In this document: positions 26,633 through 34,956 of the stretch, in pieces
Numbering within the stretch: the stretch's first letter is position 1
Layout of the letters: each line of letters starts with the position of its first letter
NCBI GenBank assembly: GCA_903895855.1
Contig: CAITVN010000003.1
Coordinates: 1-45,965 of the forward strand
Length of the DNA: 45,965 nucleotides
Direction: 5' to 3'
Origin: Oligoflexia bacterium
GTDB lineage: Bacteria; Bdellovibrionota; UBA1018
Notes under the pieces: model-generated
The model's database searches: none
What the model was told of the DNA's origin: nothing
Seen by the model: only the letters and a program-made list of their open reading frames with translations
Translations under genes and position numbers: made by a program

Positions 26633-27282
26633 GACTTCTTAAACCACTTCTTCCAGCCTTTTACTGTCTCAGAGTCGCTTGCCTCAGGTGGAGTATCGCC
26701 CAATACCGCAGCCGCTTGTTCGGCGGTAATGGTTCCTTCAGCCAGCGCTTTTTGCACGATTTTTCTAGCGTCATTGAGATTTTCTGGGGGGCTTTGTGGA
26801 ATGTCGTGCGGCGGTGGTGAGTTGAGTTGAGGCATGCCATTATCAAGGCTTGGCATTGAAGCGCCGGCCGCCTCGCCACCCATTGAGCCTTGAAACTGGC
26901 CCATCATTTTTTGCATATCGGGTGACATCATTAATTGTTGAAAATCAGGTGGCAGCATTCGCTCAAGGTCGGCCGCTTCTTTGCTCACATCCTGACCACT
27001 CATGGCTCTTTGAAAAACAGCCTGCATCTTCTGAAGCTGACCGCGCGGAAGCCGACTGAGCGATTGGCTCATCTGTTTCATCAACGCGGGGTCCATCTGA
27101 CTGGGGTCAAAGCCCGGCGGTAGTTGTGGATTAGCTCCCATTTTCGGCTGAGACAACTTGGGGGCGGCATCGACACCGTGACAACGCTTGTACTTCTTTT
27201 GGCTGCCACAAGGGCAAGGTTCATTACGCCCCACTTCGCGAACTTGGGGGGTTTGGCTATTTGAGGTTGATTGGTTATCCAT
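26629..27282 (-). CDS. SEC-C motif protein with Met/Gln-rich middle
   Basis: The 217-residue protein has a zinc-binding SEC-C motif at about 19-35 (NEPCPCGSQKKYKRCHG), like the C-terminal tail of SecA. The rest is low-complexity: Met-, Gln- and Pro-rich (MKQMSQSLSRLP, then LQQMMSPDMQKMMGQ), resembling the signal-recognition M domain in composition only. The C-terminus has AEGTITAEQAAAVLG and then a basic tail KGWKKWFKKS. A role with SecB, ribosomes or export is a guess from the motif. The gene leads the operon with BtpA and the recombinase and is divergent from the mannosyltransferase gene. Confidence 0.75.
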   Translation of the reverse strand: MDNQSTSNSQTPQVREVGRNEPCPCGSQKKYKRCHGVDAAPKLSQPKMGANPQLPPGFDPSQMDPALMKQMSQSLSRLPRGQLQKMQAVFQRAMSGQDVSKEAADLERMLPPDFQQLMMSPDMQKMMGQFQGSMGGEAAGASMPSLDNGMPQLNSPPPHDIPQSPPENLNDARKIVQKALAEGTITAEQAAAVLGDTPPEASDSETVKGWKKWFKKS

Positions 27283-27330
27283 GAGTCTGAATTAGTGCAA
27301 AAGGCGTTTAACAACAAGCGTCTTTTCAAC

Positions 27331-27360
27331 TTGCCCGAACTTATCTCTGACGGGCATAAT
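27331..27360 (+). promoter_or_regulatory. Possible promoter of the mannosyltransferase gene
   Basis: TTGCCC at 27331-27336 and CATAAT at 27355-27360 are 18 bp apart, 11 bp before the ATG at 27372. The short distance would give an almost leaderless mRNA. The spacer contains half of a GCCCG/CGGGC inverted repeat (27333-27354). Confidence 0.3.
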
Positions 27361-27371
27361 GAAAATTCAAA

Positions 27372-28823
27372 ATGAAAAAGAAAAAAACTGCGTCAACTCG
27401 CCACCCCACCCCCAGTCAACCGACGACTCCACTAGTCAATCAGACAGCTGGCACTCAAAAATCGAAGGTTTTCGGGTTTAGTCAACCACAATTGGCTTTG
27501 ATTGTGGGGCTTGTCTTTTGCGTGGTTGCTGCCGTTTTGTTTGCGACTAACCTACAGTTTCCGGTCACCCATAACTTTGACGAATTTCATTACGTGCCTT
27601 CTGCCAAGCAAATGCTGGCCGGAATTGAAAATCAAAATTGGGAGCACCCACCCCTCGGCAAGCAGCTCATGGCTATCGGTATTTCTTTGTTCGGAGACCG
27701 CGCGATCGGTTGGAGATTCATGAGTGTGGTGTTTGGAGTCATTACCTTTGGTGGCATGCTTTTTTGGTCTTGGGCTTTTTTCGAATCGATCGAGTTGATG
27801 CTTTTTACCGGCGCCATCACCCTCTTAAACCAACTCTTGTTTGTGCAGTCTCGTATCGGAATGCTCGACACGTTCATGATGGCTTTCTTGGCCTGGGCAT
27901 TTGCCTTTTTGGCTTACACTTGGAAAGGTGGAAGAGATCCGAAAAAAATTCACCTTGCCTGGCTATCGATAGGCGCTTGTTTGGGGCTTGCGATTGCGTC
28001 TAAATGGTTTGGCATTATTGTATGGGCTTATTTCTTGGGGTTAGCGCTCATGGTGGTTTGGTTTCGTAGTTGGGGAATTCAGTTCAAAAAACCCAAACGC
28101 GTGCAGAAAATCGAAGACCGGGGCATTGAAGGCGTTGAGGTTGACGAGCCTTGGTTTTCTGAAAACCTCTGGGCCGGAACGTCGCTCGTTGTTTTGGCTG
28201 TCGCTTTTATTTTAGTGCCCGTCATTGTTTACTTGTGCACGTTCATACCCTTTTTCTTTATTGATCGAAATCCGCCTTATGCATTTCTTGATCTCTTTCG
28301 AATGCAGGCACGTATGTGGGATGGTCAGCAACGCGTGGTGACCCCTCACCCGTACATGAGTGGCTGGCTCGGTTGGCCTTGGTTGGTCAGGCCAATTTGG
28401 TACGCGTTTGACCACGATAAAGACCTACATGGCCGTGATTGGGTGCGGGGCGTCTTGTTGCTGGGTAATCCGTTTTTAATGTGGGGCGGAATGGCTGCCA
28501 TTTTGTACAATTTCTACCAATGGCTTTCGACTCGGTCAAAATCGGCTTTTCTTATTTTCACCGCCTGGTGTGCACTTTATTTTACGTGGGGAATCATTCC
28601 GCGAAAAATTAACTTTTATTACTACTACTATCCGGCTGGCATGATTCTCAGTCTCGCTTGGACTCAAGCGCTGAAAGAATTTAGAAAAACTCAGCCCTGG
28701 GTTTTGTGGACCGTCGTCGGTGCGAGCTTTGTGATCTTTGTCTATTTTTACCCCATTTTGGCTGCACAACGAATCGCGCCTGACTCGTTTCGAAAATGGA
28801 TGTGGTTTTCGAGCTGGATTTGA
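27372..28823 (+). CDS. PMT/GT39-family protein mannosyltransferase-like enzyme
   Basis: The 483-residue integral membrane protein fits the dolichyl-phosphate-mannose-protein mannosyltransferase family (GT-C). After a basic Thr-rich N-terminus comes one span and then the acidic catalytic DE in HNFDEFHYVPSAKQML, followed by NWEHPPLGKQLMAIGISLFG, the PMT signature for acceptor and donor handling. About nine further spans follow, and a late extracytoplasmic loop has PPYAFLDLFRMQARMWDGQQ. The enzyme would transfer mannose from polyprenyl phosphate to exported proteins or lipids at the periplasmic side. It has no strong ribosome-binding site. A G10 tract begins right after the stop codon. Confidence 0.88.
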   Translation: MKKKKTASTRHPTPSQPTTPLVNQTAGTQKSKVFGFSQPQLALIVGLVFCVVAAVLFATNLQFPVTHNFDEFHYVPSAKQMLAGIENQNWEHPPLGKQLMAIGISLFGDRAIGWRFMSVVFGVITFGGMLFWSWAFFESIELMLFTGAITLLNQLLFVQSRIGMLDTFMMAFLAWAFAFLAYTWKGGRDPKKIHLAWLSIGACLGLAIASKWFGIIVWAYFLGLALMVVWFRSWGIQFKKPKRVQKIEDRGIEGVEVDEPWFSENLWAGTSLVVLAVAFILVPVIVYLCTFIPFFFIDRNPPYAFLDLFRMQARMWDGQQRVVTPHPYMSGWLGWPWLVRPIWYAFDHDKDLHGRDWVRGVLLLGNPFLMWGGMAAILYNFYQWLSTRSKSAFLIFTAWCALYFTWGIIPRKINFYYYYYPAGMILSLAWTQALKEFRKTQPWVLWTVVGASFVIFVYFYPILAAQRIAPDSFRKWMWFSSWI

Positions 28824-28833
28824 GGGGGGGGGG
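28824..28833. repeat. Homopolymer of ten G directly after a stop codon
   Basis: Ten G follow the TGA of the mannosyltransferase gene without a gap. Slippage here would not alter the protein but could change the 3' end of the mRNA. It is the second such tract of the same length in the window (see 4641-4650). Confidence 0.9.
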
Positions 28834-28844
28834 CAATCGCAACC

Positions 28845-29125
28845 AAAAGTGAGCTTGGCAACCTGATTCAGGCATATTGAAGAAACGATATCCGCAGCCA
28901 CTGATGTTTCGTTCTTTCAATCTCTGACTTGCTAGTGATCTCACTCTTTCTTTGGGCTCGCCATCCATGGCTCACCCGTATCGCGGCTTCGGCGCGAACG
29001 CTTCCGCTTACGGGAGGCCCTAAGAAAGAGTGAGATCACTAGCAAGTCAGAGATAAAAAGGGATTTCAAGTGGCGAGGACTTTGTTTCTTCAATATGCCT
29101 GAATCAGGTTATCAAACTCACTTTT
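28845..29125. repeat. Nested inverted repeat of 281 bp
   Basis: An outer pair of 42-base arms (28845-28886 and 29084-29125) matches at 39 of 42 positions. An inner pair of 32-base arms (28921-28952 and 29022-29053) matches perfectly. Between outer and inner arms the two sides are still similar but diverged. The loop has smaller stems: GGGC with GCCC, CCCGTA (28975-28980) with TACGGG (29009-29014), and TCGCG with CGCGA. The right outer arm covers the last codons and the stop of the tyrosine recombinase-like gene. The whole could form a long cruciform or RNA hairpin. No open frame fills it. It may be a MITE-like element or a recombination product. Confidence 0.85.
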
Positions 29126-30072
29126 GACAACTTTTTGATGATCGGCAAATACACGCGAAACGCGTAGTCTGTTTGAAGGCCGAGTCGTTTCATGATTTCT
29201 GTTTTCGATTTGCCATCGACTAGCCATTGAACAACGCGGCTGTGTCGAAACGTTCGGGGTGTTAACTGTGGCAAGTTTTCGAGTACGGCAAACTCTTTCA
29301 CGAGAAGCTCGACTCCCCTTGGCGTGATCGGGGTGCCGATAGGTCCGGCTTGCCGAAACCCTTGAAAGAGCCACTGAGATTTTTTGAGCGAGGCCGTTGA
29401 CTCTACACGAATCTGGTCGATGATGGGTTGGCAGACCCTAAAGTAGTCTTCAGAAACTGGAACATCTCTCGCTAATTTTCCAGAAATAGCTACAGAATTT
29501 GCACTAAAATCATCGATCGTTAATCGGCAAACTTCGCTGACTAGCGCACCCGTTTCAAGAAGCGTAAGCAGAAGTAAGGCGTTTCGGTTTTGCAGGGTAG
29601 CTGATTGGTCTGATAGACGCGATGACTGCTCACCAGCTGGTGCCGCCACTTCAGTTTCGAGAAACCTCCCCCATCGATTTTTTATTCGGTTACTCAAATC
29701 GTCAACGGCCAAAAATTCAGGAATACGCTCAATTTTAGCCGGCGGAAGCACTTGTCCCGAAAAATCTTCACCCAGTTTATTGCGTTTGGTGAGGTATTTC
29801 ACCCAGCCTCGAACAGCCATCACTCGCCGCCTGCGTGAATTGGCTTTTTGTCCTTGAGCTTTGAGGTGTTCATGAAATCCACGCAAGTCTGAAATTTGTA
29901 CGGCCTTAAGTGGTGGCATTTTCGCCCCATACGCATCACTTAAATAAGAAGCAAAGAGTTCAAGGTCGTAACGATAATTGGTAATGGTGTTGAGCGCCTT
30001 GCCAGTTCCTTCAAGAAACCCTAAGTAACTTTTAATCGCTTTTCTTATCGAGAGCAGTTGTTGACTTTGCAT
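29104..30072 (-). CDS. Tyrosine recombinase-like protein lacking catalytic residues
   Basis: The 322-residue product (ATG 30072) has the two domains of a Xer-type recombinase: a SAM-like DNA-binding half (AIKSYLGFLEGTGKALNTIT, then YRYDLELFASYL) and a catalytic-domain half. The expected first Arg is missing: the segment LLLLTLLETGALVSEVCRLT has Ala-Leu where active enzymes have LR or MR before SE. The His of the HxxR box is Arg (LTPRTFRHSRVV); the second Arg and the C-terminal Tyr (FRVYLPII) remain, and the Lys of the beta hairpin (SGKLARDVPV) is kept. It is therefore probably a catalytically impaired recombinase, perhaps a DNA-binding partner. It is divergent from livJ (54 bp), and its last codons lie in the palindrome at 28845-29125. 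Confidence 0.8.
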   Translation of the reverse strand: MQSQQLLSIRKAIKSYLGFLEGTGKALNTITNYRYDLELFASYLSDAYGAKMPPLKAVQISDLRGFHEHLKAQGQKANSRRRRVMAVRGWVKYLTKRNKLGEDFSGQVLPPAKIERIPEFLAVDDLSNRIKNRWGRFLETEVAAPAGEQSSRLSDQSATLQNRNALLLLTLLETGALVSEVCRLTIDDFSANSVAISGKLARDVPVSEDYFRVCQPIIDQIRVESTASLKKSQWLFQGFRQAGPIGTPITPRGVELLVKEFAVLENLPQLTPRTFRHSRVVQWLVDGKSKTEIMKRLGLQTDYAFRVYLPIIKKLSKVSLIT

Positions 30073-30126
30073 AGGGGCCTGACTAATACTTGAGCTGTTC
30101 GCGAAGAAAATCAAAGGAGAAAATTC

Positions 30127-31290
30127 ATGCAGCTCGTTTTTACAAACTCATTGCGCCGTCATTTAATTAAACTTTCTATTGCGGCAACCCTTGTGGTTGC
30201 TCTCACTTCTTGCAAAAAACCAGTCGCCATTGATAGCGAAATTGTCATTGGTGAAGTGGGCTCAATGACTGGCTCTGAAGCTACCTTTGGCACTTCAACA
30301 CACAATGGTATTGAATTAGCGGTAAAACAAATCAATGCAGTTGGTGGAGTAAAAGGAAAAAAACTGCGCATTGTTTCACTAGACGATCAGGGTAAGCCCG
30401 AAGAGGCCGCAACTGCAGTCACTAAACTGATCACTCAAGACAAAGTGACTGCGATTTTAGGTGAAGTGGCCAGTTCGCGAAGTTTGGCCATGGCACCCAT
30501 TGCGCAACAGTATAAGATACCGATGATCACGCCGAGTTCGACCAATCCGAAGGTGACCGAACAAGGTGATCATATTTTTCGAGTTTGCTTCATTGACCCT
30601 TTTCAAGGAACCGTGATGGCCAAGTTTGCGCTCGAGACTTTGAAATTGAAAAAAGTGGCGATTCTTCGCGACGTCAAGAATGATTACAGTGTCGGATTGG
30701 CTGATTATTTCACTGAAACCTTCAAAAAAGGTGGCGGCGAAATTGTGGTTGACCAAAGTTACAGCGCAGGCGAAAGCGATTTTAAATCTCAATTGACGGC
30801 CATTCGCGGTAAAGCGCCTGAAGCGATTTTTGTGCCAGGATATTACACAGAAGTCGGTCTCATCGCTCGACAAGCCAAAGAATTGCAGATCAATGCACCA
30901 CTACTCGGTGGTGATGGTTGGGATTCACCTAAGTTAAAAGAAATTGGCCAAGACGCAATCAATGGCTCTTATTTTTCTAACCATTACTCAGAAGAAGACA
31001 AGAGCCCAAATGTTCAAGATTTTATCTCCAAATATAAAGAGGCGTTTGGTGTGGTACCCGATGGCCTAGCTGCCATGGGTTACGACGCTGCAAAAGTTTT
31101 GGCTGATGCCATGACTCGCGCTCCGTCACTTGCTTCAAAAGATATTCGCGATGCCATTGCCGCGACCAAAGACTATTCGGGGGTGACCGGTAAAATCACC
31201 ATTGATGCCATGAGAAACGCCGTGAAGTCTGCCGTAGTGCTTAAGGTTGACGGCGGTGTCTTTAAGTATCAAACTACGATTAATCCGTAA
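30127..31290 (+). CDS. livJ: Branched-chain amino acid ABC transporter, substrate-binding lipoprotein
   Basis: The 387-residue lipoprotein has a signal with lipobox (VVALTSC, Cys 29) and the type 1 periplasmic-binding fold of LivJ/LivK: VIGEVGSMTGSEATFGTST, then GIELAVKQINAVGGVKGKKL and DDQGKPEEAATAV. It binds leucine, isoleucine, valine or related amino acids and hands them to LivHM. An AAAGGAGAAAATTC ribosome-binding site precedes the ATG. It opens the five-gene liv operon, 53 bp before livH. The exact ligand cannot be read from the sequence. Confidence 0.93.
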   Translation: MQLVFTNSLRRHLIKLSIAATLVVALTSCKKPVAIDSEIVIGEVGSMTGSEATFGTSTHNGIELAVKQINAVGGVKGKKLRIVSLDDQGKPEEAATAVTKLITQDKVTAILGEVASSRSLAMAPIAQQYKIPMITPSSTNPKVTEQGDHIFRVCFIDPFQGTVMAKFALETLKLKKVAILRDVKNDYSVGLADYFTETFKKGGGEIVVDQSYSAGESDFKSQLTAIRGKAPEAIFVPGYYTEVGLIARQAKELQINAPLLGGDGWDSPKLKEIGQDAINGSYFSNHYSEEDKSPNVQDFISKYKEAFGVVPDGLAAMGYDAAKVLADAMTRAPSLASKDIRDAIAATKDYSGVTGKITIDAMRNAVKSAVVLKVDGGVFKYQTTINP

Positions 31291-31343
31291 TGAGCTCGCA
31301 TTGAGCAGTTAGCTTTAAGCCACAAGGAAGGTGGTCTTTAAAA

Positions 31344-32255
31344 ATGGGTATCGGTGTTGAATTTGTACAGCATCTTATCAATGGGTTTTCGCTTGGCGCA
31401 ATCTACGCACTGATTGCGCTGGGCTATACCATGGTGTTCGGAATCTTGCAGCTCATCAACTTTGCCCACGGTGAAGTGTTCATGTTGGGAGCCTTTGCTG
31501 GAATGTATTTTTCGAGATTCTTCAATCTGGGGGCGCATCCCAGCTTTTGGGCACTCATTGCGACACTTTTTTTCTCAATGGCAACTTGCGGGGTTGTTGG
31601 GTTCATAATTGAAAAATTTGCCTATCGACCGCTTCGCAAGTCACCGAGAATCAATGTCTTGATTACGGCCGTCGGAGTGTCGCTCTTTCTACAATTCTCT
31701 GGGCAACTTTTGTTTGGGTCAGATCCGAAGTTTTTTCCGCAGATCATTGAAGCTGGGCACGGCTTTTCATTCGGAGAGATTCGAGTCAACACCATGCAAG
31801 TTGTGGTGATGGTGATTTCATTGGTGCTCATGGCGATTCTTCAAACGATCATTTTTAAGACTCGTTTAGGCAGAGCCATGAGGGCAGTGAGCTTTAATCA
31901 CGATAATGCAAGCCTCATGGGCATTCCGACTGATAAGGTGATCTCGTATACATTTATGTTGGGGTCGTCGTTGGCAGGCGCGGCGGGTGTCTTGTTTGGA
32001 TTGATCTACCCAAAGATCGAACCCCTGATGGGGTCACTGCCCGGCTTGAAAGCTTTCGTTGCAGCAGTTTTGGGCGGTGTCGGCAATGTGGCGGGGGCGG
32101 TGGTCGGGGCCATCACATTAGGATTAGCCGAAGAGTTCTTGGTCGGCTATGTGACGCCTACGTTTAAAGACGCTCTGGCATTTGCCATATTGATTCTCAT
32201 CTTATTATTCAAACCAACTGGCCTGTTTGGGATTCGCCGAACAGAAAAAGTATAG
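31344..32255 (+). CDS. livH: Branched-chain amino acid ABC transporter permease LivH
   Basis: The 303-residue inner-membrane protein has about eight spans and the LivH pattern: GFSLGAIYALIALGYTMVFG with QLINFAHGEVFMLGA at the start, GRAMRAVSFNHDNASLMGIP for the ABC-contacting loop and GLKAFVAAVLGGVGNVAGA in the last part. It pairs with LivM to form the channel. An AAGGAAGG ribosome-binding site lies before the ATG. A short hairpin (GCTC-GAGC) sits in the gap after livJ and might reduce readthrough, which would fit the higher need for the binding protein. Confidence 0.93.
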   Translation: MGIGVEFVQHLINGFSLGAIYALIALGYTMVFGILQLINFAHGEVFMLGAFAGMYFSRFFNLGAHPSFWALIATLFFSMATCGVVGFIIEKFAYRPLRKSPRINVLITAVGVSLFLQFSGQLLFGSDPKFFPQIIEAGHGFSFGEIRVNTMQVVVMVISLVLMAILQTIIFKTRLGRAMRAVSFNHDNASLMGIPTDKVISYTFMLGSSLAGAAGVLFGLIYPKIEPLMGSLPGLKAFVAAVLGGVGNVAGAVVGAITLGLAEEFLVGYVTPTFKDALAFAILILILLFKPTGLFGIRRTEKV

Positions 32256-32300
32256 TGAAAAAGTATAAATGAAAAAGTTTAACAAAGTGAGGTTTCAACG

Positions 32301-33383
32301 ATGACGACTCACCCGCTCACTCACCCTCAATCAAAAACTGGCCTTCAATCGCTCTGGGTCTGGATCGCAGCCGTTGCTGTGGTTTGGATTTTTCAGTTTT
32401 TCTTCGTTGGTTATGTAGACCCTTATTATTTTTCAATTGTGATGTACTCAGGCATTAACGCCACCCTCGCTGTGAGCTTAAACCTCGTGAATGGTTTTAC
32501 GGGGCAATTTTCAATGGGCCACGCGGGGTTCATGTCGGTCGGCGGTTACGTTTCGGCCTTAACCACTTCGCTTGTGGTTGCGAAATACCCAGGCATCATG
32601 GGCGTTGATGCCGGCGGGCCGGGCATTGAGGGAGCTATTTTGCTCGTTGGCGCTCTCTTCTTAGGTGGGCTTGTTGCGAGCCTTGCTGGCTTTTTAGTGG
32701 GGCTTCCGTCGCTGCGTTTGAAAGGCGACTACCTCGCAATTGTGACTCTCGGGTTTGGCGAAATCATTCGCGTGATCGTGCTCAATTTGAATGTGGTGGG
32801 TGGAGCTCGGGGTATGGCGAATATTCCGGCGCTAACGAATTTTGGTTGGGTTTTCAGTGTTTGTATTTTTACCGTATTCACCATTTGGCGAATTGTGAAT
32901 TCGGCGCATGGCCGAAGGTTTCTCTCAGTTCGTGAAGACGAAATTGCCGCTGAAGCCATGGGCGTCAATACCACAGCCGTCAAAGTGCGCGCGTTTGTGA
33001 TGGGAGCATTTTTCGCGGGTGTTGCGGGCGGATTATTTGCTCACTATTTGCGCTACCTAAATCCACAGACGTTTGATTTTAATCGAAGCTTCGAAATCGT
33101 GATCATGGTTGTTTTAGGCGGCATGGGCAGCATCACCGGTTCGGTGCTTGCGGCATTACTGTTAACCGTTTTGAAAGAGGCCCTTCGGCCACTGCAAGAA
33201 ATCACACGTTTAGATTTTCGCATGGTCATTTATTCACTCATGCTCATCATTTTGATGCTCAATAAACCTAACGGTTTGATGGGCACACGAGAAATTTCGG
33301 ATGTGTATCAGAGCTTTCGAGAAAAACTAAGAGTTAGGTTTGGCGCTAACCAAGGTAGTGACCAGAAAGGGGCCAAGAAATGA
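32301..33383 (+). CDS. livM: Branched-chain amino acid ABC transporter permease LivM
   Basis: The 360-residue inner-membrane protein has the LivM features: INATLAVSLNLVNGFTGQFS with MGHAGFMSVGGYVSAL early, LPSLRLKGDYLAIVTLGFGE in the middle, the ABC-contacting stretch SVREDEIAAEAMGVN and VVLGGMGSITGSVLAALLLT late. About eleven spans. The last codons overlap the livG start by four bases, so the two are translationally coupled. The gap of 45 bp before it carries a GTGAGGTTTC ribosome-binding area. Confidence 0.93.
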   Translation: MTTHPLTHPQSKTGLQSLWVWIAAVAVVWIFQFFFVGYVDPYYFSIVMYSGINATLAVSLNLVNGFTGQFSMGHAGFMSVGGYVSALTTSLVVAKYPGIMGVDAGGPGIEGAILLVGALFLGGLVASLAGFLVGLPSLRLKGDYLAIVTLGFGEIIRVIVLNLNVVGGARGMANIPALTNFGWVFSVCIFTVFTIWRIVNSAHGRRFLSVREDEIAAEAMGVNTTAVKVRAFVMGAFFAGVAGGLFAHYLRYLNPQTFDFNRSFEIVIMVVLGGMGSITGSVLAALLLTVLKEALRPLQEITRLDFRMVIYSLMLIILMLNKPNGLMGTREISDVYQSFREKLRVRFGANQGSDQKGAKK

Positions 33384-34216
33384 GTCAGTCACCCTGTGCC
33401 CTTCAGATTGAAGGCCTCACGATGCAGTTCGGCGGTTTGAAAGCCGTGAGTGAATTTAAGTTAGAGTTACCAGCCGGAAAAATTTATGGCCTGATTGGCC
33501 CAAATGGCGCAGGTAAAACGACGGTATTTAATATGCTCACCGGAGTCTATCAACCCACGCTAGGGTCGATTCAGGTTTGGGGGCAACCCGTCATTGGTCT
33601 GAAACCTTTTGAAATCACGAAAAAAGGAATTGCCCGAACATTTCAAAACATCAGGCTTTTTAAGCAGCTTTCAGTGCTTGATAACGTCATGATTTCGATG
33701 GATGAAGACCCCTCAAGACCCCATCACGGTTTGCTGCCAAGTCTTTTTCGAACCCGCCAAGCGGTCTATGACGAAGAGCGAGCCGAAGTCGATTGTTCTG
33801 AGCTGCTCGGAATATTCGGGCTTGATCACCGCAAAGACGATCTGGCCTCTAGCTTACCTTACGGCGATCAGCGTCGCCTTGAGATCGCACGAGCGATGGC
33901 GACTGGTGCAAAGCTATTATTATTAGATGAACCGGCTGCAGGCATGAACCCGCACGAAACCGAAAAGCTCATGGCCACGATTGAAAAAATTCGCACGCAG
34001 TTTGGCATGACGATTTTACTCATTGAGCATGACATGAAGCTCGTCATGGGTATTTGCGAACGCATTTCGGTGCTCGACTACGGTGTGCGAATCGCTGAGG
34101 GCACACCAAAAGAAATTCAAGGCAACCCAAGAGTCATTGAAGCTTATCTAGGAAAGGCGCCTGAACAAAGTAAGACCCCGGCTGCGACCAGCATCAACAC
34201 GGGAGACTTGAAATGA
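33380..34216 (+). CDS. livG: Branched-chain amino acid ABC transporter ATPase LivG
   Basis: The 278-residue ATPase has Walker A GPNGAGKT at 40-47, a LivG-type signature LPYGDQRRLEIARAM in place of LSGGQ, Walker B LLLLDEPAAGM and the switch His in LLIEHDMKLVM. FEITKKGIARTFQNIRLFKQ is typical of LivG. It powers amino-acid import together with LivF. It overlaps livM and livF by four bases at each end. Confidence 0.94.
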   Translation: MSQSPCALQIEGLTMQFGGLKAVSEFKLELPAGKIYGLIGPNGAGKTTVFNMLTGVYQPTLGSIQVWGQPVIGLKPFEITKKGIARTFQNIRLFKQLSVLDNVMISMDEDPSRPHHGLLPSLFRTRQAVYDEERAEVDCSELLGIFGLDHRKDDLASSLPYGDQRRLEIARAMATGAKLLLLDEPAAGMNPHETEKLMATIEKIRTQFGMTILLIEHDMKLVMGICERISVLDYGVRIAEGTPKEIQGNPRVIEAYLGKAPEQSKTPAATSINTGDLK

Positions 34217-34923
34217 ACTTGCTTGAAGTCAAAAATATTTCGGTAAAATACGGTGCCATCGAAGCCATTCGCGATATTTCGTTCACCATAAAAAAGGGCG
34301 AAATCTTAACGTTGATTGGTAGCAATGGCGCAGGCAAGAGCACTACCCTTCGCGCGATTTCGGGTTTAGTGAAGCCCGCAGGTGGCCAGATTCTCTACAA
34401 AGGCGAATCGATTACTGGCTTGGCCGCTCACCTCATTGTGAAAAAACGCATCTGTCAGGCGCCTGAGGGCCGTGGAATTTTTCTTAACCTCTCAGTCGAA
34501 GAAAACTTAGATTTAGGCGCTTGGGCCGCGCCAAAAGAGGCAAAGTACGCCGACGACTTAGCTCGCGTTTTTGATTTGTTTCCGCGTCTCAAAGAACGAC
34601 GAGCGCAAAACGCAGGCACCCTTTCGGGGGGTGAGCAGCAAATGTTAGCCATTGGCCGTGCGCTCATGGGGCATCCTGAACTCTTGCTGCTAGACGAACC
34701 GAGCCTGGGTTTGGCTCCTCAAATCATCGAGCGAATTTTTGACATCATTCGCATGATCAATAAGTCGGGTACTACCGTGCTCTTGGTCGAACAGAACGCA
34801 TTACAAGCCCTGCAAGTCGCTGACCATGGCATCGTGCTTGAGACAGGCAAGGTGTCGTTGTCGGGCTTAGCGTCTGATCTACTCAACTCTGATGAGGTTA
34901 GAAAAGCGTATTTGGGGGGGTAG
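34213..34923 (+). CDS. livF: Branched-chain amino acid ABC transporter ATPase LivF
   Basis: The 236-residue ATPase has Walker A GSNGAGKS at 36-43, a LivF-type QAPEGRGIFLNLSVEENLDL, the signature LSGGEQQMLAIGRALM and Walker B LLLLDEPSLGLAP, with the late LLVEQNALQALQVADHG. It forms the ATPase pair with LivG. It ends the operon; the last two codons read through a run of seven G just before the TAG. No hairpin terminator is seen before the convergent vapC. Confidence 0.94.
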   Translation: MNLLEVKNISVKYGAIEAIRDISFTIKKGEILTLIGSNGAGKSTTLRAISGLVKPAGGQILYKGESITGLAAHLIVKKRICQAPEGRGIFLNLSVEENLDLGAWAAPKEAKYADDLARVFDLFPRLKERRAQNAGTLSGGEQQMLAIGRALMGHPELLLLDEPSLGLAPQIIERIFDIIRMINKSGTTVLLVEQNALQALQVADHGIVLETGKVSLSGLASDLLNSDEVRKAYLGG

Positions 34924-34956
34924 TGACTAAGTACCTCTATTTGGCGAAGGGTTGGG

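Noticed and set aside
28681..28968. Minus-strand frame over the end of the mannosyltransferase gene and the palindrome
   Set aside because: Antisense to a clear gene for half its length; the rest reads through the inverted repeat, so its openness is a by-product.
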